This document shows positions 55,830-64,000 of a stretch of 64,000 bases of DNA, in pieces. Numbering within the stretch: the stretch's first letter is position 1; every line of letters begins with the position of its first letter. The DNA lies in assembly GCF_003255815.1 (NCBI RefSeq), contig NC_037668.1:64499582-64563581 (forward strand), written 5' to 3'. The notes under the pieces were generated by a model that was not told where the DNA came from, did not search any database, and worked only from the letters and a program-made list of their open reading frames with translations. Made by a program: the position numbers and the translations under genes. Origin of the DNA: Theropithecus gelada. Lineage: Eukaryota > Chordata > Mammalia > Primates > Cercopithecidae.

Positions 55830-55965
55830 CCCATGATAACCAGGGGATCTCAGCCTGTTTCTTCATCCACAAATGGGGTTCACTACCCTTTCTAGGACCC
55901 AGTGAAATAGTTCACATAAAATACCCAGCCTCACATGCAGAGGAAGCTTAATGATGCTGCTTCCT
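55830..55965 (+). mobile_element. MIR SINE fragment
   Basis: ctcagcctgtttcttcatcc, acaaatggggttcactaccc and gtgaaatagttcacataaaa follow the MIR core-tail order. Confidence 0.5.
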
Positions 55966-56469
55966 TTCAAAAGGTGAGACCTACTAGTTCTGGGCATCTT
56001 GTCACACAGAGGGAGGCTGAAGGGAGCATTTTACCCCCTAGAAGAGGATATTTAAAAACAGTCTTTTCTGCCTAGGACTCAAAAAGTATGGCCCTCTTCT
56101 CTCCTGCTTTTCCCCCGATCCCAGACAGGACCTCCCCATCCCCTGCCTCCTAGGAGCAGCCGAGCAGCGGTCAGCCTGTCTGTTGTGGGCCAGGCAGGCC
56201 CTGCCAAGGGTCCAGGAGAATAGGGTCTCAATACAGATGAGGCTGGCTCTAGCCCCGCCCTGTGGCTCTGGCTCTGGGGGCAGGGTAGGCTGGTGAAGGA
56301 AGGAGGCAGAGAGGGGAAACGGGCGGAGGGAGAAGCCAGGTGTCCCTAAGCTGGGAGAGACGGTGGCAGAAGAGGTTGCGGGTGGGAGTGAGGAACAAAG
56401 CTGAGCTCTGTCCTGTTGAAAACCACCCCAAACCTCGAAATCAGGCAGAAGGAGAGCAGCGTGCTTTTC
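55966..56469. other. Unassigned intron 5 stretch
   Basis: About 500 bp with no recognised element or exon. Confidence 0.3.
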
Positions 56470-56860
56470 CAACATGACAACGAAACATGGTTTACCAGGC
56501 CTACCAGGACTACTTCATTCTTCTGGAGAAGGCACCTGGGTTAGACCCCGTTGCCAGCTACTCATTAAAAGCTTAGACTCTGGGTTAATTTGCATAATTT
56601 TGTCACATAGAGGAGATACTCCCCAAGGTTGTGGTTTTAGTGCCTTACAGGACATTAATCCTTTTTCTATCCAACCTAGAAGTCTTAGTCTGTGCTCCCC
56701 CTAACCCCACCTATAAATACCCAATTCCTCAAACGCTCCCTGAGTCAGCTTTTCCATCCTACTGGTTCTCTTGTTAGTGAGTTGAATCCATCTCTGACAC
56801 ATGTTCCTTCTATATTTGCATGAGACTCATGGTTTGGATTTTTGGAAATACATACTTGCA
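56470..56860 (+). mobile_element. Possible ancient LTR (family unknown)
   Basis: The stretch has an LTR-like layout: a TATA-like cctataaatacccaattcct at 56710, followed by ctgagtcagcttttccatcc and gttctcttgttagtgagttg. No internal retroviral sequence is seen. The call is tentative. Confidence 0.3.
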
Positions 56861-57569
56861 CAGTCTAGATTGGCCCTATCCCACTAGTGGAGAAACTGAG
56901 TCTTGAGGTCACTGTCTGAGCTCCTCCTCATCTATTGTCTGTACTCTCCCACACTCTCCCCTCGCTAAGCTGCCCTCCTTCTGGCCCCCAGCCTGTTTTC
57001 TCCCCTGGGCCCCCCACTTAGTCACTCCATCTGGTGCTGGGAGGGAGAGGCTGGGGACACACTTGGGCTGTGCTTGACTCTCTGTGACTGCCACCGTCAT
57101 GGGGAGCATCCAGCCCCATCGCAACCGCAGCTTTGGTGAAATCAACAATGATTCATGAAAAGATGATGACTGATAAAGCCTAGAGCCCTTTCACGCTGGA
57201 CTGGCGTCCTCTGGTCTCTGAGCAATATTTCTAATAGGTGTTAAACTTCTCCTGTTCCTCCTGCACCCCCAAAGTGGCCTCCTGGAATGCACTGTGTTGG
57301 TTTCCTGTTCAATGATTTGGGGAGTAGGGAAGGGGTTTGGAGCAGACTTAAGCCCAGGCAAGCCCAAGCTTGCCCAAACAAATACAGCCTTGACTCCAGG
57401 TCTGGGACTGGGAAGGGGCTAGGTGACAGCAGGAGGGAGGGGCTTCAGCAGGTGGGGGCTTCCCTCTTGAGATGGCCAGAGGGTGTCTCTGTGACCCCAG
57501 TGTCAATAAGGAGTGGGGGGTGGCAGTGCTCAGCCCTGCACATGGACTCCATGGCTTCATCTTCACAGT
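56861..57569. other. Unassigned intron 5 stretch
   Basis: About 700 bp with no recognised element or exon. Confidence 0.3.
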
Positions 57570-57740
57570 CCTCCTGTGAGGAAGGCATTGAATAGCACTC
57601 TATTCTATTTTTATAGATGAGAAAAGAGAGTCAAAGAGGTGAGGTGACTTACCTAAGGTCACACAGCTCATACAAGTCAGAGTTGAATTTGTACCCAGGT
57701 CTGTTTCAATGGTGTGCTGCCACTGCCTCACACTGGCTAG
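57570..57740 (-). mobile_element. MIR SINE
   Basis: Complement of MIR: tttttatagatgagaaaaga, gaggtgacttacctaaggtc, acacagctcatacaagtcag and ttgaatttgtacccaggtct. Confidence 0.7.
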
Positions 57741-58264
57741 TGAGAGCTGAATGTTAGCATTTCTTCCTAACTCTGCCTTCAGTGACATTACATGGCTAGC
57801 TTGGTATTGGCCATGGTAGGAGTATTTGTACCATGGAAATTTGCAAGCATTACGAATCAGGATTTCTGTGTTATGTCTTTTTCTCCCTTTCAGAGAGCTA
57901 GCTGTCAAACATTGACTGATGCATCATTGATCGTCTTACTCCAAACCCTCTGTGTTCTACGTCGCCGGCGGGTGTCCAGGACGAGATGTGCATCAGAATT
58001 GTCTTTGGGGATTTTATTTTTGTGGAGTATGAACCACACCTAGATACTCTGCTGCACAGTCTGTGGTGGAGCCTGGGGAGTCTGTGTTTTGAGAAGCCAC
58101 AAATCTAAGTGATACTCGTGACTGAGAAACACACACAGATGGGTCTGGGTTTAGATCAGGATGCCTCCCGAATCAGAGAAAGGCGGCAAGGAGGGGAGAG
58201 AATAAACATCCCAGGAGAGGTCTCCCTCCCTCGGCTCCTCCAGGGTGGCTCCCTGAGGCAGCCA
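57741..58264. other. Unassigned intron 5 stretch
   Basis: About 520 bp, no recognised element. Confidence 0.3.
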
Positions 58265-58400
58265 GACACGGGCCAGATCACCTGGGCTCCAGTTTCACCC
58301 TCTCTCCTCACCTCAGTTGCCTCATCTGCAAAATGGGGTTGATAACGTCACCTACCACATAGAGTTGTCATGGAAAAGAATTGAGTTTGTAGATGTCTTT
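58265..58400 (+). mobile_element. MIR SINE fragment
   Basis: tcacctcagttgcctcatct, gcaaaatggggttgataacg and tcacctaccacatagagttg are MIR core-tail phrases. Confidence 0.6.
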
Positions 58401-58559
58401 AGAACATGTCTGGGACATATTAAACATCACGTATGTGTTTGACACATGTTTATGTTCTGCCTCGTCTGGCAGCAGGTTGTGACAGCTACTGGGTATAGCC
58501 CCTAGGGCAGACATAGGTTGGGGTCTTCCTACCTTACTCCTCTTGGCAATATCAGAACA

Positions 58560-58800
58560 GTCACAGTCAGTTCACATCTACTGAGCACCTACAAATATCA
58601 GAACGGTAGGCATTGTTCAAAGTACCTTATTTGTATTAACTCATTTGATTTACATAGGCACTCTACTAGGAGGGTATTATTTTATATTTATACTATTTAT
58701 TATAATTATTGTTATTACTCCACTCTACTAGGAGGGAAAGAATTGAACCACACAGATATTAGGCCTTTTGCTCAAGTTTCTGTATCTGGGGAGTGAGAGT
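58560..58800 (-). mobile_element. MIR SINE
   Basis: Complement of MIR: catctactgagcacctacaa, cattgttcaaagtaccttat, ttgtattaactcatttgatt, then an AT-rich expansion and gaattgaaccacacagatat. Confidence 0.65.
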
Positions 58801-58899
58801 AAACAGCAGGCTACCCAGCTCCAGAGCCCTCCCTCTCCCCTGTGATGACGCATCTCCTCCTACCCAGAGGCTCTGACCGCCCAGCCCCCAACTCATGCC

Positions 58900-59330
58900 C
58901 ACTGCCAGGGCAGTCACCTCCAGGCAGGGACTAGAGGGATCTTTCTAAAGTATAAATCCAAGCCTGTCATTTCCACACTTCAAATACTTCCACGACTCCT
59001 TGTAGTCTTTTCAGAATACAGTACAAATTCCTTAGTACAGTTTTCCAAAGCTCTCCACCCCTCCAGCCTCACTTTCCTTCCTACCCTCTCTCATTTTTTG
59101 TCCCAGGAACACCCAACTGCATTAGCCTCCCTTTCCCAGTCTCGCCGAACCCTGTCCCCTTCGTCCTGCTTCTCATTCCTCTGTCCAGCACCTTCGTATG
59201 CCTTCTATTTCCTGGCAAGAATGTCTGTCTCCTTGACCTCCCTTGGGTAAGCTATTCTCCAAGAATCAGTTCAAGCGTCACCTCTTCCAGGAAGCCTCTC
59301 CTGATTGCTCCTGTACACATGCACAACAGA
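58900..59330 (+). mobile_element. L2 LINE fragment
   Basis: Phrases in L2 order: ttctaaagtataaatccaag, ttccacgactccttgtagtc, tacaaattccttagtacagt, ttcaagcgtcacctcttcca and ggaagcctctcctgattgct. Confidence 0.72.
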
Positions 59331-59565
59331 GTGGGTCAGAGGCGATTCTGCTCTTATCCTGAGACTTCTGGGCTTTCACGCCACTGGTAACAACTGCTTG
59401 TGTCTGGGTCTGTCTCCCCTATGAGCTGTGGGCTGAATATTCCTTTTACTCAAAGTGGAAAGAAGGGTCAGCCAACTGACTGGCTCCTGGGGCACTTAAA
59501 CATCACCGGGAAGAGCCTGGAATGTAGCCACAAGTGTTTCACATCCTCCTCTCCGGGGGAGCTTC

Positions 59566-59802
59566 AAGGAATGGCAGATGAAAATACTAGGTTAGTGCAA
59601 AAGTCATTGTGGCTTTTATTATTATTTTTAACGGCACCAACCCAATATCTTCCCCATGATGTAACTGTTATTGCCGGGAAGTGGCATTAATTGTGATTGT
59701 TTATCTATTAATTTATTATAATTCTTTTTTCATCTCCAGGCTTTTACCTACACATGACATGTAGCAGGGGCTCAGCTGGGGCTGATTAATTTGGGGTTAT
59801 CT
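59566..59802. repeat. Duplicated segment, copy A (contains MADE1 insertion)
   Basis: After removing 61 bp (a 59-bp MADE1 plus one TA), this copy aligns with 60690-60865 over 176 bp with about nine substitutions (near 95% identity). Both copies begin aaggaatg and end ggttatct, after which the flanks differ. Confidence 0.93.
59587..59645 (+). mobile_element. MADE1 mariner-derived MITE, internally deleted
   Basis: The 59-bp insert begins ctaggttagtgcaaaagtca and ends gcaccaacccaa, the inverted ends of the 80-bp MADE1 element, flanked by TA at 59585-59586 and 59646-59647. Much of the right inner arm is missing, so a miR-548-like hairpin is unlikely. The empty site is preserved at 60709-60710. 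Confidence 0.92.
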
Positions 59803-60008
59803 ACAGACTGGAAGCTTAGGAGAGGGTGGGTAAACTGCCTCGGGTGGAGGATGAGATCTTCTCCAAACTGCCTTTCAACCAGGAGGGTCTGGGGAGCTGG
59901 AAGGATTTCGTTTTGGACAGTGGTGTTATGCAAGTTTGGGACCAGGGCTGACCTACTGTGGCCATGGAAGAGAAGCTGAGCTCTGCCTACAGGGGGCGCC
60001 CTCCTCAC

Positions 60009-60125
60009 CTTTCCTCGCATGGCGTTCAGCCTCTTCTCCAATTCAGTGTTGACCTGATATCTGAGGCTTGAAAGATGCCAAAGCTTTAGACTGCCCAGGG
60101 CCTCCATGACTCGGTTCACCCTCAT
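60009..60125 (-). other. Weak candidate cryptic/cassette exon in intron 5
   Basis: On the transcript strand a 117-nt open segment lies between ggttacctag and a good donor, AAG then gtgagg. It has no stop in phase 0, the phase of the exon 5/6 junction, and would encode 39 residues including NTELEKRLNAMRGK. The upstream pyrimidine tract is poor. Chance is the likeliest explanation; I recognise no known protein. Confidence 0.12.
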
Positions 60126-60689
60126 CTAGGTAACCAAAGGCCAACCTGACTCAGTGTGAAGGGCGGCATCTCTGGCCTTGGTGGGGGCTTGGGTGCTGGT
60201 GGCAACAGCCCTTCTGGTCTCCAGAGGCAGCATTTGGTCTGTTGAGACTGACACAGAGGCTGTAGCTGATCACAGCCCAGGAGGGGGCAGGTTGGGGTGG
60301 CAGTGCCTGGGATCACCTTCCTCCCTGTCATCCCTGAGCCTGGGCTTAGCCGCAAAGTGTTGTAGGGCCCGAGGCACAGAGTGCCCCCATCCCTGTGACA
60401 CGAGGACAATGACAATGGGGAGCTGGTGAAGAGGCTGTTTTGTCCAGCTCTATTTTTTTTGTTGTTGTTCAGACTGCCCAGGGCCAAGACCCCAAGTGCT
60501 GTACACTGTGAACTGTGTGCAACCTTGTTGCTTGGCAAAAAGTTGCGTTCTCGATGCCAAATGTTGACACACTGAATTCAGTATCGACGAGGGACCTTTT
60601 AGAAACATTCAGCATAACATAATAGACTAATTCATTAGCACCCCATGGGTCTGAATGGGTAGGAGCTGAAGCTTGGAAAACATCGCCTT
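60126..60689. other. Unassigned intron 5 stretch
   Basis: About 560 bp between the two duplicate copies. No recognised repeat apart from a short T/GTT run (60453-60468). Confidence 0.3.
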
Positions 60690-60865
60690 AAGGAATGACA
60701 GATGAAAATATCTTCCCCATGATATAACTGTTATTGCTGGGAAGTGGCATTAATTGTGATTGCTTATCTATTAATTTATTATAATTCTTTTTTCACCTCC
60801 AGGCTTTTACCTACACATGACATGTACCAGGGGCTCAGCTGGGGCTGATTAATGCGAGGTTATCT
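60690..60865. repeat. Duplicated segment, copy B (empty MADE1 site)
   Basis: The 176-bp partner of 59566-59802, in direct orientation about 1.1 kb away. The TA at 60709-60710 in gaaaatatcttcccc is the unoccupied insertion target. Words such as gtggcattaattgtgattg and ggggctgattaat give it an enhancer-like composition. Confidence 0.93.
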
Positions 60866-61493
60866 GGGAATGGCTCAAAGCTGGTTGGAACAGATAATGG
60901 CAGCTGGGGTAATTAAAATGTCTTCTGCATGGAAGAAGCAAATTTGGAGAATTTTTTAGAGGCGAAGAGTTGGTGATGCGGGTTTCCTAAAGGGAAGGAG
61001 ATAAATGCCAGATGCCACTGTGCTCCTAAATAAGCCACAACTGACCAATGGGCACAAAGAGGGAGGATCACGAGGTAGAGGTATCAGCAACAGGGCTGGA
61101 AGAGGATCCTGAAGACCAGAAGCAGGATATGACTGAGGGAGAAGACCAGGGGGACACAGCTGGTGCTCTGACCGATGGGGTTCTGCTGGGAGATACTCTG
61201 GTAGACCCCGCCCCATACTCCACTGCAGAATTGTGTGTATTGCAGGGGCTGTGCCTCCCCGGAAGGGTCCATTCTTTCTGACCCTCAGATTGTGTGGGAG
61301 GAAGGACAGTAAGCTGGAACAGCCACGACAGAACCGGGAGTCAGAAGCCAAGGCCTCTTGTCACTGATCTGCTATGAAACTTTGGGGGGTGCCTGATGCC
61401 AGGTTTCCCCACCAGTCAATGGGGAGTGCAAACTGCCCTGCTGCTGGCCTCAAATGCGTAAAGAGGAAAATCAGAGGGCTTTCTTCTTGCTTT
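60866..61493. other. Unassigned intron 5 stretch
   Basis: About 630 bp. 60880-60960 is AT-rich (ctggggtaattaaaatgtct) and repeat-free. No exon is seen. Confidence 0.3.
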
Positions 61494-61782
61494 CTTTTTT
61501 AACGTGACAGAGTCTGGCTCTGTTCCCCAGGCTGGAGTGCAGCGGTGCCATCATAGCTCACGCAGCCTCTAACTCCTGGGCTCAGGCAACCCTCCTGCTT
61601 CAGCCTGCCTTCCAAGTAGCTGGGACTACAGGTCTGTCCAACTATGCCTGGCTAATATTTTAATTTTTGTAGAGATAGGGTCTCACTATGTTGCCTAGGC
61701 TGATCTTATACTGGCCTCAAGCGATCCCCTTGCCTTGGCCTCCCAGAGTTGGGATTACTGGTGTGAGCCACAATGTCCAGTC
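61494..61782 (-). mobile_element. AluJ-type element
   Basis: Complement of an old Alu: ctctgttccccaggctggag, catcatagctcacgcagcct, tagctgggactacaggtctg and ttgtagagatagggtctcac. It is in sense orientation relative to GRIK3 and faces the AluY at 62155. Confidence 0.92.
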
Positions 61783-62154
61783 CTAAAATCAGAGGGGTTT
61801 GGAACTGGTGAAGCATAGGCACTGCTGGGATTTCAGGAGGCTCCGTTTCCCCGTTGACCTCAATTACCATGCCTGAACCAACATGGCCAGGCATTGTGTG
61901 GAATCTGAGCTGGCCAGAGGAGGCCAGGGAACACTTGTTGTGGACTTTCAGCATGGTAGGTTTCAGCAGAGGGCTTTGGAGCTGGACAGCTTCCTGCTGC
62001 GAAAAAATCCTTGCTCTGCCCCTTTCTTGCAGAGTGACTTCGAGTCTCAGTTTCCACGTTTCTATAAAACTGGGAGAGTCTATCTCCCTTGGAAAGTTGT
62101 TCTGAATTTTGGATGGGATGGGGTATGTTGAGCACACAGAAAGCAAGAGCAGGA

Positions 62155-62462
62155 GGCCGGGCGCGGTGGCTCAAGCCTGTAATCCCAGCACTTTGGGAGG
62201 CCGAGATGGGCGGATCACGAGGTCAGGAGATCAAGACCATGCTGGCTAACACGGTGAAACCCCGTCTCTACTAAAAAATACAAAAAACTAGCCGGGCGAG
62301 GTGGCGGGCGCCTGTGGTCCCAGCTACTCGGGAGGCTGAGGCGGGAGAATGGCGTGAACCCAGGAGGCGGAGCTTGCAGTGAGCTGAGATCCGGCCACTG
62401 CACTCCAGCCTGGGCGACAGAGCCAGACTCCGTCTCAAAAAAAAAAAAAAAAAAAAAAAAAA
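62155..62462 (+). mobile_element. AluY, full length, Old World monkey-type
   Basis: Starts ggccgggcgcggtggctcaa, contains agccgggcgaggtggcgggc and gagctgagatccggccactg, and ends in a 24-base poly-A. The target-site duplication agaaagcaagagcagga is at 62138-62154 and 62463-62479. Few mutations from a consensus and an intact tail mark a young insertion. Confidence 0.96.
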
Positions 62463-62479
62463 AGAAAGCAAGAGCAGGA

Positions 62480-62700
62480 GTTATTTATTTAACACTTACA
62501 CAGTAATAAGTGCCAAGCATTGTTCTAAGCATTTTATGATGTCAATGCACTCTGCATAACAATCCTCTGAGGTAGTAATATTACTGTCACCATTGTATAG
62601 ATGAGAAAATGAGGCACAGAGAGGTTAAGTAACTAGCCCAAGGGAGTGGAAGAGTCTCAATTCTAACTCAGGTCAACTGGCATCAGAGTGGTTTTAACTG
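62480..62700 (-). mobile_element. MIR SINE, nearly full length
   Basis: Complement of MIR: aagtgccaagcattgttcta, gcataacaatcctctgaggt, tgtatagatgagaaaatgag and gaggttaagtaactagccca. Confidence 0.82.
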
Positions 62701-62754
62701 ACTGCTGCTATGATGATGTGTTGACAATTTCACTGATTACTTTCCACATTGCAT

Positions 62755-62800
62755 TGCAGTCATCCATCCATCTATCCGTCCATCCGTCCATCCATCCAGA
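62755..62800. repeat. Short (ATCC)n microsatellite
   Basis: About ten ATCC/GTCC units (catccatccatctatccgtc, then catccgtccatccatcc). Confidence 0.85.
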
Positions 62801-62917
62801 CATTAATGAGCACCTACCATGTGCCAGGTTCTATTAGGGCGCTGGGGACAGAGAGGTTAACTGGGCACAGTTCTTGATTCTTATACACATGAAGGAAGCC
62901 ACCAGCTTGTGAGCTTT

Positions 62918-62988
62918 GTGTTGAATCCATCTATGTACACCCCTCCCACCCAAGTGCCTAGTGCAGTGCCCAGGACCTTGGAGAGCAT
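62918..62988 (-). repeat. Inverted repeat arm 1
   Basis: The reverse complement of this 71-bp arm matches 63480-63550 with six differences (about 92%). Shared cores include aaggtcctgggcactg and aggcacttgggtgggagggg. The spacer is 491 bp. Confidence 0.92.
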
Positions 62989-63035
62989 TTGTATATGACT
63001 GCTGGATAAATGAATCAATGAATGATTAAGAAAAT
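62930..63035 (+). mobile_element. L2-like LINE terminus
   Basis: aagtgcctagtgcagtgccc followed by ctgctggataaatgaatcaa and tgaatgatt resembles an L2 3' end and overlaps arm 1 of the inverted repeat. Confidence 0.4.
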
Positions 63036-63214
63036 GAAGAAAAACAGACACGGCCGGGGCTAGTCTCTGTTCCCTAGAGACTTTAGCACACCACAGCTGC
63101 CCTGGGTACATCATATCCCAATTGTCCATCCATTCCTCCTTTGCCTCTTCTCACCATCTCTTTCTCTGATTATCATCCACTTTCCCGGGTCCAGTTGTGG
63201 ACTGGCTGAGTATC

Positions 63215-63340
63215 AGTCAGTGTGTCTCAATGGGGCACTATAGGCATCTGGGGCTGGATGACTCATCTCCAGAATCCTGCCCATCATGGAATGTCCAGCA
63301 TCCCTGATCCCCACTCACTAATTTCCAGTCTTGGTGGCAA
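63215..63340 (+). mobile_element. MER20-like hAT fragment
   Basis: gtgtctcaatggggcactat, aggcatctggggctggatga and ccagcatccctgatcccc resemble MER20, a nonautonomous hAT-Charlie element. Confidence 0.45.
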
Positions 63341-63479
63341 ATAGATGACTGGCCTCCACATAGCTAAATGCTCCCAGCATGGGGGTTGTGTCACCAGCAA
63401 GATTGCAGAAACCACCCTTGGAACAGATGACTACTTCTTGGCCAGTCAACTGAGGTCTGCCCATGGGAAGACAGAAAGA

Positions 63480-63550
63480 ATGCTCTCTAAGGTCCTGGGC
63501 ACTGAGCTAGGCACTTGGGTGGGAGGGGTGTACAGAGACGGATCCAACAC
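63480..63550 (+). repeat. Inverted repeat arm 2
   Basis: Partner of 62918-62988 in opposite orientation. Because the arms share a frame by symmetry, both strands show similar short peptides (VLGT.LGTWVGGVY), which are not genes. Confidence 0.92.
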
Positions 63551-64000
63551 GGAATACAAGATAGGGCCACCAAGCAGAAAGCCTTGGGGCATTGGGAGGT
63601 TCCGGTAGAATTGGGTGTGGTCAGAGCAGGAAAAAAATCTACCTATCTCCTTCACCCACCCTGAGTACTGCCCTTGCCACCCACTCTGCACGCACAGGGC
63701 CTGTGATTAAACCCCGTCTGGGCCTTGCTCCCAGTCCCAGCTGTAAATATCCTATTAAAAGCATCTCTGCCTGGCTCAAGCCTCATTCCGAGGCCAGAGC
63801 GGGTGGGTCCTTGAGCTGGCCAAATGGCAGGGCCTGAAGCTTTGGCCCCTCAGCCCTGCAGCCTGGCTGACCTTCCAGGACAAGACTCTGGGGAAGGCAC
63901 CATCCCAGTGACCCCAGTACCCTGGCCATTAATGCCATTGGCCACTGGGTTCAAGATCGAAGGCCTTAGAGAGAGGATCCTAGTGTCCCTGGGTCCAGTA
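63551..64000. other. Unassigned end of window, intron 5
   Basis: About 450 bp with no recognised exon or repeat. Exon 5 is not reached. Confidence 0.3.

Larger units (their letters stand above)
1..64000 (-). other. GRIK3: GRIK3 gene, partial (GluK3 kainate receptor subunit), exons 6-15 and introns
   Basis: The whole window lies inside one gene read on the minus strand. Ten exons translate to a continuous 593-codon stretch matching GluK3 residues 263-855. Paralogue choice rests on GluK3-specific segments: SSKPSALVKNNEEG in S2 (GluK2 has one extra residue here), AQDDKGQW in S1 and EEDKLHIM before M4. GluK3 is a subunit of tetrameric, glutamate-gated cation channels at neuronal, often presynaptic, membranes, and is known for low glutamate sensitivity. 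All nine internal introns are GT-AG. Their sizes in transcript order (introns 6-14) are 598, 5381, 3208, 8716, 15883, 5620, 2495, 10334 and 859 bp. Intron 5 runs past 64000 and intron 15 past position 1. Exon numbers assume the 16-exon layout known for GRIK1-3. Confidence 0.97.

Noticed and set aside
59587..59645. miR-548-type hairpin from the MADE1 copy
   Set aside because: The inner part of the right arm is deleted, leaving only about a dozen terminal paired bases.
62881..63608. Two similar peptides (VLGT.LGTWVGGVY) on opposite strands
   Set aside because: They reflect the inverted repeat, not two related genes. There is no coding context, though the repeat itself is reported.
1..64000. 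A second protein-coding gene, tRNA, rRNA, CRISPR or bacterial-type defence system
   Set aside because: No reading frame outside the ten exons matches a protein I recognise. The window is spliceosomal intron with mammalian repeats.

Overview
The window is nuclear DNA from a primate, almost certainly an Old World monkey. It holds the middle and 3' part of one gene, GRIK3, which encodes the kainate-type ionotropic glutamate receptor subunit GluK3. GRIK3 lies on the minus strand, so low coordinates are the 3' side. Primate origin follows from nine Alu elements, including young AluY copies with near-perfect target-site duplications. Three AluY copies carry variants typical of cercopithecid Alu lineages rather than human AluY.

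Ten coding exons were found by matching the translation to the known GluK3 protein and checking each boundary for AG acceptor and GT donor. In transcript order they are 55440-55613, 54698-54841, 49209-49316, 45887-46000, 36967-37170, 20860-21083, 15121-15239, 12408-12625, 1851-2073 and 741-991. In the usual 16-exon layout these are exons 6 to 15. They sum to 1779 nt (593 codons) with compatible phases and no stop or frameshift, and cover residues 263-855 of the 919-residue protein: the C-terminal part of the amino-terminal domain, both ligand-binding lobes (S1, S2), M1, the pore loop, M3 and M4. The last exon (cytoplasmic tail, 3' UTR) lies below position 1. Exons 1-5 and the promoter lie above 64000.

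Everything else is intron. The old layer is MIR and L2 copies, hAT-type DNA transposon relics (three MER5A-like, one MER20-like and others), L1M fragments and two MLT1-type MaLR LTRs. The younger layer is Alu. Simple repeats are an ATCC tract (4850-5242), a CA-rich minisatellite (10140-10500), a strongly T-rich degenerate tract (43915-44375) and a CAA tract grown from an Alu tail (35934-35971).

The most interesting structures are intronic: (a) a 176-bp duplicated segment in intron 5 where one copy carries a MADE1 mariner MITE and the other is the empty TA site; (b) 71-bp inverted repeats, about 92% identical, at 62918 and 63480; (c) an old diverged tandem duplication of about 2-2.5 kb in intron 10; (d) AT-rich repeat-free stretches that look like conserved regulatory elements, notably beside exon 8 and in intron 9. 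I see no second protein-coding gene, no structural RNA gene and no CRISPR or prokaryotic-type system. Nothing here supports a new multigene system.
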